From Littorina saxatilis (Eukaryota; Mollusca; Gastropoda; Littorinimorpha; Littorinidae): DNA of 64,000 nt. The translations under genes and the position numbers were made by a program. The notes beneath the pieces were generated by a model. That model searched no databases and had not been told where the DNA came from. It saw nothing but the letters and a program-made list of their open reading frames with translations. Positions within the stretch are counted from its first letter, which is position 1. Each line of letters starts with the position of its first letter. Shown in pieces: positions 24,633 to 34,940 of this stretch. The stretch spans positions 18,527,134-18,591,133 of the forward strand of contig NC_090254.1 in the NCBI RefSeq assembly GCF_037325665.1, read 5' to 3'.

Positions 24633-25424
24633 ACAAGAAGGGCAAAGCCCATACGACTCACATGCTTGACCTTGACCTTTACATGACCTTAACTGAACCT
24701 AGCAATGACATCATACCCTAAGAACTGCTTTACACATTTTTCCTACCAAAATACATGTGACCTTGACCCAAGGTCATCCAAGGTCATGCAACACAAAGCT
24801 GTTAATTCAAGACATAGGAAGTACAATGGTGCTTATTGGCTCTTTCTACCATGAGATATGGTCACTTTTAGTGGTTCACTACCTTATTTTGGTCACATTT
24901 CATAAGGGTCAAAGTGACCTTGACCTCGATCATGTGACCAAATGTGTCTCATGATGAAAGCATAACATGTGCCCCACATAATTTTTAAGTTTGAAACAGT
25001 TATCTTCCATAGTTCAGGGTCAAGGTCACTTCAAAATATGTATACAATCCAACTTTGAAGAGCTCCTGTGACCTTGACCTTGAAGCAAGGTAAACCAAAC
25101 TGGCATCAAAAGATGGGGCTTACTTTGCCCTATATATCATATTTGGTGAGGTATTGAATCTCAAAAACTTCAGAGAAAATGGGAAAAATGGGAAAAATAG
25201 CTGTTTTTTAGGCAACATTTATGGCCCCTGCGACCTTGACCTTGAAGCAAGGTCAAGATGCTATGTATGTTTTTTGGGGCCTTGTCATCATACACCATCT
25301 TGCCAAATTTGGTACTGATAGACTGAATAGTGTCCAAGAAATATCCAACGTTAAAGTTTTCCGGACGGACGGACGACTCGGGTGAGTACATAGACTCACT
25401 TTTGCTTCGCATGTGAGTCAAAAA
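24633..25424 (+). mobile_element. Nuclear-receptor-motif repeat, copy 1
   Basis: This ~790-bp element recurs at 38185-38928. The left end is ACAAGAAGGGCAAAGCCC then GACTCACATGC; the right end contains GCATGTGAGTCAAAAA, so GACTCACATGC is a short inverted terminal motif. It encodes nothing. It holds many copies of TGACCTTGA (reverse complement TCAAGGTCA) singly and in tandem. It is inserted in the CACTA transposase gene between the sequence for DGAPVF and that for VYGPLMCTINEL. Confidence 0.8.
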
Positions 25425-25681
25425 CTGGAGCTCCATCTGCAAAGAACTGAAGGGTGATGCTGTCTGCATCTTGGCAAACATTTGCTGTTCTCCCAACAGA
25501 GTACATCTCCCCCTCCCTGTTTTGTATGCTGTGCATGATTTTTTTCTGTAAGTTTTCACCTGAAAGTATGGCCGAAATTTGATCTCTCATTGGGAGAACA
25601 ACAAAAAAGGAAGAAGAGTTCTTGCACTCTTTCAATGTTGTGAACTGGTGACACTCGCATCTTGAACACAAGGCCAGTACT
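25425..25681 (-). pseudogene. CACTA/EnSpm-like transposase, N-terminal middle part
   Basis: An open minus-strand stretch encodes CSRCECHQFTTLKECKNSSS, then FFVVLPMRDQISAILSGENL and, just before the inserted repeat, LQFFADGAPVF. The cysteine pairs, the LP-x-x-DQ segment and the DGxPVF block are in the order expected for CACTA transposases, and the protein resumes on the far side of the repeat. Upstream it ends at element X. Confidence 0.6.
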
Positions 25682-26400
25682 CACACCGGTGACACTGTGA
25701 CGGTTCCCCTACGCTTTGTATTCGGTGCCCTGACCCTTTGTGTTCGGTTCCCACTCGGTTCCCACACGCCAAAATTCGCGGACAAAACATCCATTTATGG
25801 TAGTATTACGCAATGTTGCTCTCTGAGAATGGTCTTGTTAGATCTGTGAGTGTTTACACTACATGCCTAGGTGCTGTTGGATTGAAGGTTTTTGATATTT
25901 TAGCCGTTATTAGGTAGAATGCCTTCCACTTTACTGCAAAACTGCATAATTCGTAGCATCGGCAAGAAATATCCTACCAAAAAATGCCTGCTTGGAACTG
26001 TCGTTGGTCCAGCAAAAAGTTCAACATGTCTGTAGCAGACAGCCCAAGTTTCAAGATTGTAGGGCCATCCAAACAGCCGTAATAATAAAAACAACAAAAG
26101 TAGTCAGTGAAATTGGCTGTGTTCGGTCCCCCCACACTTTTGTGACGTAGGCGTGACGGTTCCCATAATTCATTGTGTCGGTCCCCACTTTCTGTGTCGG
26201 ACCCCACTTTCGACATAATTTCTCTGTGACGGACCCCACAACCAGCCTATTTTGTGTCGGTCCCCACACCTTCTTGGATTTATGACTTGCCGGTTACTTG
26301 TATCATTGTATTCATTGAATCTAATTGTCTCGGAGTTATTTTTCAGCAAAAACCGACAAGGCAGCACCTTTTGTGATACCAAGTAAGTCAGATGACATCA

Positions 26401-26541
<141 letters not shown>

Positions 26542-26559
26542 ACACCTTTCCAGATCACT

Positions 26560-26745
26560 CCGGTTATGCGACACTACCGCGAGCGTCACTACCGCGTGTC
26601 ACACTACGGCGAGTACGACACTACCGCGTGTAACACTACCGCGTGTCACACTACCGCGAGTACGACACTACCGCGAGTATAACACTGCCGCGTGTCACAC
26701 TACCGCGCGTACCACAACCGCGAGTACCATAACCGTAGAGAGAAC
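26560..26745 (+). repeat. CACTACCGCG CpG-rich minisatellite
   Basis: About ten copies of a 16-18-bp unit such as ACACTACCGCGAGTACG. The same unit in reverse orientation lies at 26962-27055 and 27350-27395. Confidence 0.85.
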
Positions 26746-26961
26746 GCATGCAAACTTACTTCTTGTGAGTTTGTGTTCTAACGGCTTTGATTGGAAGCAA
26801 CCCATTCTATATGTATTCTGATAGTGTGTTCTGATCGTTTTGAGTTCTTGGTTAGCATGACAAATATTGAATTAGTGTTCAGAGAACAGACCAGGCCTTT
26901 TTGTTTTATATTTCAAGGAAACATTTCAACCTTTGCCTTCAGCCATGGAAGTCATAAAATG

Positions 26962-27395
26962 ACACGCGGTAATGTTATACTCGCGGTAGTGTGACACGCG
27001 GTAGTGTTATACTCGCGGTAGTGTCGTACTCGCGGTAGTGTCGTACTCGCGGTAAGTTCTGTTTCCGTACCCGCGACAGCGGCAGCGACAAAAGAAAACG
27101 CGCGCAAACGCGTGACGTGTTTCCGTACTTGCGTTTTAAACATGCGGTAAAATCTGTAAACTCCCGCGTTGCCGCGCGACAACGCGAAAAAATCGCTCCA
27201 GGACCCTTTCAAAAAAATCGCGTCGCTTGCCGCTTGTCGCGCCGCTAACGCGTCGCGCGTGTGGAAACACTCCTGGTCATTTTCTATGTGCTTGATTTTC
27301 GTCGCACCGCTGGAAAAACGCTGTCGCGGGTACGGAAACACAACTTTAGTGTGAGACGCGGTAGTGGTACTCGCGGTAGTGATAGTGGGGCTCCT
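26962..27395 (-). repeat. Inverted CACTACCGCG array, split by a MITE
   Basis: Units of CGCGGTAGTG in the opposite orientation to 26560-26745. The array is interrupted by a 290-bp MITE at 27057-27346 and resumes beyond it. Confidence 0.8.
27057..27346. mobile_element. CpG-rich MITE
   Basis: Terminal inverted repeats TGTTTCCGTACCCGCGACAG (left) and its reverse complement (right) bound a 290-bp, CpG-dense, non-coding unit inserted in the CGCGGTAGTG array. Confidence 0.7.
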
Positions 27396-30300
27396 ATGTT
27401 GCAAAATCATTCAAATCATGCAACAAACACCAAATTAAGCAAATATGAAGAGTTTTATGTGCTTAACAAAACCTGATACAGAGCCATCGCGAAAAATAAA
27501 AAATGGGTAGTTTTTAAACAATTTTTCAAAATGGCCGCCAGTGTAAACGGTTGGGTATGTTAGGCATATTTCACTTCATGTGATTAACAGCAAATTTGGC
27601 GTAAATGTACATTTGCTTTTGCTTAACAAAACCTGATACAGAGCCACAGTGAAAAAATTAAGAAATCAGTAGTTTTTTTACAATTTTCAAAATGGCCGCC
27701 AATAAAAGGGTATTTAGGCATTTTTGATGCTACAAGACATTCTCTTGCAATAGAAACTAACACAAACACATTTTTAAACAAAGCAATACATGTATTGTTG
27801 GTGCAGAGAATGATTGGACGGTTTGGGTGGCAGGGTTGAAGAATTTGTGGATTACCTAAACTGTGCAAAAATAAATATATTGCACCAATTTTCATACCAA
27901 AACGAAAACATTCATTCCTGTGCTGTTATATTCAATGTATGCTATTGAGGGCACTCAACTTGGCTAACTGGAACACTTTTAAGATAAAAGGTGGCCTTTA
28001 CATGGGTTATTTGACCGCCGCCCAAATAAGGGTACCCCCAAAATAAAACTGATAAAAATGTAATGTATCAACTCAAAAGTCGACTAAAATTCATAATCGC
28101 TGTATTTCGAAAACGTTGTTTGTTCTCATGTGTTTACACAACTAGCACATTCCGGCAAGTGTCTATACTCAAAAGAAACTTTGGCAGTACTTGAAACAAC
28201 CATCTGTCATATATACATGCGAAGTCAAAAATATGTGGGATGTAAGTCAACAAACCTGTGGCAGTTTTTAAAATATTATTTCGTGAAGATTTGAAAGTGT
28301 ACTCAAACGGTTGAACTACGCCTCGTGCGTAGACACACATTCCTGAAAGTTTCAACGCAACCCACTTGGTCATTGCTAAAATACATGGATTTTAGTTGAC
28401 TTGGGTATCCCTCAAATTTGACACATAAACATCTCATCCTTGAGATCGACACATACATCAGTAGGTACAATGGTACAACACTAGAAATATGCAAGATGGC
28501 GAAATAAAACAACCTGTTCTGGATGGATAATCAAGTTGACTTTCTCTTCGTATACAACAGTGACCCAGTTGTGCCTCAGGAATTGTCGTCGGCTTTTTAA
28601 AAGGTACCCGAAGTTTTTGTCACATCTCTTTGTCACGTCAAGGGTATCCTTATTTTGACGGCGTAAATGATGATGTTAAAAAAAAATGTGCCAGATAGCG
28701 AAGATGCGAGCCTTTAATGGCATAGACAGTTTGAATAAAATGACACAGGAATAAAAGTTTGAGTTGGGGTATGAAAATGGGTGCAATAATATTTTTGCAC
28801 AGTTTAGATGCTGACAGTTTTCACAGGCATGCAAGCACATTTGCAGAGAGCTGTGCTCTGCAGTCCTTCTTAGCAGCATTTGCAGCGTTTTGTTGTACAG
28901 CTCTTCTTGCAGGCACACCTCATGAGTTCTGGGCACACGCTGGATACCTCTTGAAAGCTCGTCCAGAATGACTCCCACTTTCCAGCCTTGAACTGCCAGC
29001 CCACAGAGTTTGGAAGTCTAATAGGTAGATGGCTCTTCTCAATCTCATGTCCTGCAGCAGCACCTCACTTGTAAGGGGATTATGGTCAATTTGGCAGCTC
29101 TTTTTACTGAAGAGGTACCGTCTAGCACTGTTTACACCCAGTACGTTGCTGGTTTTGTCCTACAAATGTACACCAAAAAGCTCTTGTGCTGCCCTGTCAG
29201 TGGTACTCAGCTTACAAAGAGGAGCAGACAACCTGAAGAAAGTTTGAGTGACGTCTTCAAATGCTTGCCATACTTCCCATGGGCCAAGCCTTCTGATTCC
29301 CCAATACCATTGAAGAACGACATAGTGTCACAGCCTGTAAGGCTATGCAAAATGGGCAGACAGGGTGACTTCTCTTAGCCAATGGCTTTGGCAATGTGGC
29401 GATACACTTCACCAGCAGAAAAAAACGCAACACAGCTGGAATGAGAAGCAGACTGTCTGGCCTCCTCTACATCCATGGTGCAGGAAATCAGCCTGTGGTA
29501 CCCTTCACACAAAAGATGAAAAGTGACATTTTTATTTGAATGTATTTGAATAATGTTTAATATCTCAGAGAGTCGGTCAAAGCCGGGTTAGCAAGTCTTC
29601 ACACAACAGACCAAAATGAAAGAAAATTATATTTCATGAATTCGTATAATTCTTACTGTTTCAGGTTAAAAAACAAACAAACACAGTTTCCAGTGACCCA
29701 ACTGATTCTGGAATCTTTCTGACCGCTACATTTATTCGCTTCAAACAGTCGCTAACAGAATGTTGACCATAGTGAGGGTTCGTACGTTAAACCCATCAAA
29801 TTCACAGAGGTCGCTTACAAATGATGTGCAAACATGTTCCAATTAATACAAATAAAAAAATCTTACTGTTAAGATGTATTAGGTAACAAACCTTGATACA
29901 GTAGTACTAGTGAAATCGGCTCCCTTCTGTGGCACCGGAATAAATGCAGAACGCTTGTTCCCAGGAACCGGCATGTGGTGTAACTCTTGTATATATCCTG
30001 TAAAAATAAAATTCACACCAATGCACGGTCAACTTAAAATAAGCAAAAGGATGAGAAACAAGCAACAAACCAAAATTGTAAAACTCAAAGAGCGGTACCT
30101 CTTCATTTTTCAAAACCACTTATCTCATTTGATTAGCATACACTGTATGCTTTTGTCTGTTACCTACCGTCTTTGAAAGTTTGATCACAACACTGTAAAG
30201 ACATGGGGAGTGGAGTGTTTTTATCTCCAGCTGGTCATCCTACTATCTGGCCTACCCTCGCTCAGTTTTTGACTCTACCCCTCCCCACCTTATGGAAGTC

Positions 30301-31035
30301 CTTAACGTAGGCAGGACTAATCATTTATCTTACCATGAACAATCTCTTTCTCCTCGCCTTTTATTCAAAGTTCGTTTAATCTGTTTAAAATCACCAGCGT
30401 GGCGATCATGATTTCCTTACTTGTAATCAACAGATAGATCTAGATCTATCAGCATCACAATCCAGCTTGATGAGCTATTGCAAGATTACTCTGCATTTCA
30501 GCGCTTCACCCGATGAATAACAGACCCCAGGGGAGAATTAAACAGTAAAATGATGTGACATTGGTGAATGGATGCGTATTCTTGAAAACTTACCTTCAGA
30601 AACGTTGTTTTCGCTCAAATCAAAACACGCAATGTTGCGGAGGCCGCCATCTTGAATTTTCATGCTGCGGATATATAAAATTCTAAAAACGATCAAATTA
30701 AATACCAGAACACAAAAATACCCATAAGAGTATTTATGTCATGCATGTGTTATCAGCAGACAACTTCTGGTGCATGGTAAACCATTGAATTTTACATTTG
30801 CTGAGTTGGGAATATTTACTGCTGAGCGCTTTTGGTACGAATTTCGTCTGCTGTAAATGCAGCCTTTTATTCCCTATCAAAGACCAAAAAAACGATTTCT
30901 GAAGTGGCTCTGTATCTGAAATCCCTTAAATAATTATAAGGAACAATACCACAAAGTATGATGTTTGTTGCAAGATGTGAATGATTTATGAGTGCGTCTG
31001 CAACATACGAGCCCCACTATGACGCTCGCGGTAGT
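27378..31035 (-). mobile_element. Fossil nuclease-encoding DNA transposon inside element X
   Basis: The ends match as inverted repeats: left TAGTGGGGCTCCTATGTTGC with GCAACAAACACC, right (reverse complement) TAGTGGGGCTCGTATGTTGC with GCAACAAACATC. Subterminal modules with CTGATACAGAGCCA and CAAAATGGCCGCCA (27462-27535 and 27625-27700; one inverted remnant near 30907) match those of element Z. The interior holds a decayed copy of the Z-type nuclease gene, so this is an older relative of Z. Confidence 0.6.
28775..29450 (-). pseudogene. Decayed XPG/FEN1-like nuclease with cysteine-rich tail
   Basis: Reading the minus strand across several frames gives short matches, in the right order, to the protein encoded at 61781-63064. 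They are RHIAKAIG near 29390, LTGCDTMSFFNGIG near 29310-29345, and CACKKSCTTKRCKCC followed by GLQSTALCKCAC near 28820-28910. Many stops and frame changes intervene, so this is an old, dead copy. It shows that the nuclease gene belongs to a repeated family. Confidence 0.6.
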
Positions 31036-31105
31036 GACCAGCACCCGATCACTCCACATAAACGCTGGTTCTGGTTGCATTGTGCCGCTGACATACAGCT
31101 AATAG

Positions 31106-31410
31106 GATTTTTACACCCCCGGTATAGGGGTGTGTATAGGTTTCACTCGATGTGTTTGTGTTCGCAAGTAGATCTCAAGAATGAACGGACCGATCGTCAC
31201 CAAACTTGGTGAACAGGTTCTATACATTCCTGAGACGGTCCTTACAAAAATTGGGACCAGTCAAACACACGGTTAGGGAGTTATTGGTGGATTAAAATTA
31301 TACAAGGCCTGGTATAGACGGACACCCCCGTTGGTCAAAGGGAAATAACCATTCTCACTCCCACCAACTGAGAAGGTTATTTCCCTTTGACGAGGGTGTA
31401 GTTCCTATCG
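31106..31410 (+). repeat. Dispersed repeat ending in a hairpin
   Basis: The end contains an inverted repeat GGTCAAAGGGAAATAACC (31334-31351) and GGTTATTTCCCTTTGACG (31376-31393) closing a short hairpin. The body has 'gaacggaccgatcgtcacca', a wording I associate with common invertebrate repeats. Confidence 0.5.
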
Positions 31411-31494
31411 GAGGAATTTCTTGTTTTAATCCTTTTGTGGTATTGCTGATGATGCTGAACATGTATTTTACTAGTTTACCAATATGTATCTTTG

Positions 31495-31607
31495 ACCCTG
31501 ATAGCCTACGAAAACGGAGCAATCATGGCCCAACATTGGCCCAATGCTGAATTTATTGGCGCGGTGTTGAGCCTTAGTCGGGCCGTTGTCGTAGGCTGTC
31601 AGGGTTT
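31495..31607. repeat. Small hairpin MITE
   Basis: Imperfect inverted repeat: CCCTGATAGCCTACGAAAACGG at the left is matched by a CCGTTGTCGTAGGCTGTCAGGG-type right end (ends compared by eye). Non-coding. Confidence 0.5.
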
Positions 31608-32009
31608 ATGTAGCCTTGTTCCATTGTATTCTGACTGTCATAAAATAATTAATTTTAAGAGAAAGCAGTCATGAACACAAGGAGCTGGGAAAAGTTGCCT
31701 CTTACAACAAGCGTGGATAAAGACACATACTTGACACAGGCAAGTACTCTTTTTTTTTTTTCAATCACCACTAGAAGTCCCTGGGCAGCATTTTGCTCTG
31801 AAAACTGAATCTCACATACGACAGGTGGATCTTTTATTTTAAAAATGTGCCAAATTGCATATCTCCAAGGCCGTAAGACTGAGAGTAGATATTGGGAAGG
31901 CCAGTTCAAGAAGGTGTGGGTGGATCAACACATAATTTGCTGGTATACTGGGAACCGTCCCAGAGATAAATAATGTTATATATTATTTGTGGCATAAACT
32001 AATAAAGTT

Positions 32010-32010
<1 letters not shown>

Positions 32011-32086
<76 letters not shown>
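32011..32086. repeat. (TC)n(AC)n compound microsatellite
   Basis: Mirror of the GT/GA tract beside the other arm of element X, but shorter. Confidence 0.95.
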
Positions 32087-32089
<3 letters not shown>

Positions 32090-32801
32090 TGATGTCATCT
32101 GACTTACTTGGTATCACAAAAGGTGCTGCCTTGCCGGTTTTTGCTGAAAAATAACTCCGAGACAATTAGATTCAATGAATACAATGATACAAGTAACCGG
32201 CAAGTCATAAATCCAAGAAGGTGTGGGGACCGACACAAAATAGGCTGGTTGTGGGGTCCGTCACAGAGAAATTAGGTCGAAAGTGGGGTCCGACACAGAA
32301 AGTGGGGACCGACACAATGAATTATGGGAACCGTCACGCCTACGTCACAAAAGTGTGGGGGGACCGAACACAGCCAATTTCACTGACTACTTTTGTTGTT
32401 TTTATTATTACGGCTGTTTGGATGGCCCTACAATCTTGAAACTTGGGCTGTCTGCTACAGACATGTTGAACTTTTTGCTGGACCAACGACAGTTCCAAGC
32501 AGGCATTTTTTGGTAGGATATTTCTTGCCGATGCTACGAATTATGCAGTTTTGCAGTAAAGTGGAAGGCATTCTACCTAATAACGGCTAAAATATCAAAA
32601 ACCTTCAATCCAACAGCACCTAGGCATGTAGTGTAAACACTCACAGATCTAACAAGACCATTCTCAGAGAGCAACATTGCGTAATTCTACCATAAATGGA
32701 TGTTTTGTCCGCGAATTTTGGCGTGTGGGAACCGAGTGGGAACCGAACACAAAGGGTCAGGGCACCGAACACAAAGCGTAGGGGAACCGTCACAGTGTCA
32801 C

Positions 32802-33042
32802 CGGATCGATCCAAGGGGGGACAATCTCAGTCATCTCAAAGAGGGAAATCCAAACGCTATCAGCTTTGTTCGATTTTATGGGCTTGGACGATAGAGAAAA
32901 ATAAGAAAAGCTAACAGTGGGGTAAACCTGGACGAAATTGCTATCAAGAACGCAGAATTGATTTTTTCTGAGTTTTTTTTTTTGCCGTAAGCGCCATGTT
33001 TATCGGAGCAGGAAACTCTTCCAGAGTGAGGCCCCTTTGTTG
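32802..33042 (+). repeat. Element Y left terminal inverted repeat
   Basis: 241 bp, reverse-complement match to 41945-42185 with few differences by eye. It includes 'gccatgtttatcggagcagg' near the inner end. Confidence 0.85.
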
Positions 33043-33440
33043 ATGCATGTCAACATCAGATGTGCGAGACGCGAAATTTGCACCGCAAATTCAGTTTTAG
33101 CTCGACACGGGAGTGCACAATGGTAAGTCGTTGCTATTTTTCACTTTATTTGACATGTCTTGTGAGCAAAAGGTGTTGGTTACAGCTGTGCATGCTGTCA
33201 GTGTTCATTATTTGATTTCAATTACCCAGCACCGTCAGTTTTCCTTTGTCTTTGAGGCCGGTTGGAGAAGATCGATCGAACTTGTTTTAAGCTTTTCACT
33301 TTGCAGTATTGTTAGTCCCATCTAAAACTTTTAGAAGCTTGTGTTGAGGTTTGCACTCCTGCTTCGGCTACCAGTAAGTTCGTCACACGGTAGATTCGTC
33401 ACCGGTCCCGGTAACTTCGCCACAGTAGTCCGAGCGCGGC

Positions 33441-33723
33441 TCTCTCTCTCTCTCTCTCTCTCTCCCACCTCCTTCCACCCCTCCCTCTGCTCACATTGAG
33501 TTTCTCTGCCTCCTTGACAGTGAGGTTGAAGTGTGCGAGTGTGTGTGTGTGTGTGTGTGCGATGGTGTGTGTGAGTGTTTGTGCGTGTGTGTGTGTGTTT
33601 TTGTGAGTGTGTGTGTATGTGCGATGGTGTGTGCGAGTGTTTGTCAGTGCGCCGTGTGTACGTGCGTGTGTGTGTCGTGTGTGTGCGTGCGTGCGTGTCC
33701 GAGTCATGGATGTGGGTGTGTAC

Positions 33724-33767
<44 letters not shown>

Positions 33768-33930
33768 ACAGGCTGTTGAGAACGGCTCAATGAGCAGATC
33801 TCGGGTTTTAAAATAACAACGCTCGGACTGTGTCGTCTGAAAACTGCTCAGTTGAGAACTGCACAATGAGTAGATCTCGGGTTTTCAAATAACCTCTCTC
33901 TCTCTCCCTCTCTCTCTCCCTCTCTCTCTA
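33441..33930. repeat. (TC)n and (GT)n low-complexity region
   Basis: TC tracts at 33441-33461, 33726-33764 and 33895-33928 with interrupted GT between. The Ser/Leu and Cys/Val open frames here are artefacts. Confidence 0.9.
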
Positions 33931-34356
33931 AAAAATGTGAATCTTGAATCTCTCCCACGAATCAAACATCTGAAAGCATAAGCTCTTTAGCATAAACACC
34001 CGCCCACCCCTGCCGGTAACTTCGTCACCCCCTCCCCCGCTCTCAAAAGAAATTGGTAGAGAAAGTTTGCTTAAGCCTCCCCCCCCCCCCCCCCCCATCC
34101 CCTTCAGAAATTCTGGCAGAGAAAGTTTGCGTCACAGCCTGGTGACTCCCGAAATTTTTAGCTGAGAGTCAGCTGAGAGTGAGACTCTCTGAAAAAAATC
34201 CTACCGGGAACTCTGAATCCATTCTTTTTTTACTATAGAAATGGAGATTTAATAAGATGAGTTTAAATTCCATTCATACAGGGGAACAAATGTTGTGGTT
34301 AAGGTAACATGTCCAAAAGAAAATAGGGTCGGTAGGCAGATAAAAACATGGTTTTT

Positions 34357-34656
34357 GGCTCACGTAAGTGTAGCCTATGCGATGATAAACTTTGTCTGTC
34401 TGTGCGTGCGTGCGTATGTATGTGTGTATGTCTGTGGTAGAAACTTTAACATTTCCGAGTCTATGGATTACGTCAGTCTCGGTCAAAAGTGTTCGACGTG
34501 TGTGATAGAAACTATTTGAAGACGTCACATTATGACGTAAGAGGGTTAGACGTCACGCAAAGGAATTACTGAAAGTCTCGGTCATTGTTATTGTGAGCGG
34601 GCCGAGACTTCTTGGCAGATCCAGGGTCTCGCTTTCTTGCATAGTTTCACCTATGC

Positions 34657-34721
<65 letters not shown>

Positions 34722-34790
34722 CGGAGTGATTGAGTTTGTGTTACTGTTTGTCGATTTCTTACGTGAGCCTTGAAGGCTTCGCCTCTTGTT
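34357..34790 (+). mobile_element. CRE-motif MITE, copy A
   Basis: Starts GGCTCACGTAAGTGTAGCC and ends CTTACGTGAGCC...GCCTCTTGTT, so GGCTCACGTAAG is inverted at both ends. It contains a GT tract and CRE-like sites (GACGTCACATTATGACGTAA, about 34519-34540). More diverged than copies B and C; it has an extra internal segment. Confidence 0.8.
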
Positions 34791-34940
34791 TTATATTACT
34801 TTTTTACACATTTTCCCCCTTTTTGACTTTCAGTCTCATATGTTTTGGTTGTTTGTGGCACTGTTTTTTTATTACTGTATCACCTTTGTACACTTTTGAT
34901 ACAGTTTTCTTTGCTTTCAGGACCCAACTTTGCAGCAAAA

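Larger units (their letters stand above)
33119..34904 (+). other. Candidate first intron of the helicase gene, with its leading ATG
   Basis: CACAATG is followed at once by a perfect donor GTAAGT (33122). A matching acceptor TACAG ends at 34904 and would join ATG in frame to the helicase reading frame. A second acceptor, TTTCAG, ends at 34920 and would instead use the ATG at 34941. The intron holds GT and TC tracts (about 33441-33930) and a CRE-motif MITE copy (34357-34790). Inferred from splice signals only. Confidence 0.35.
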
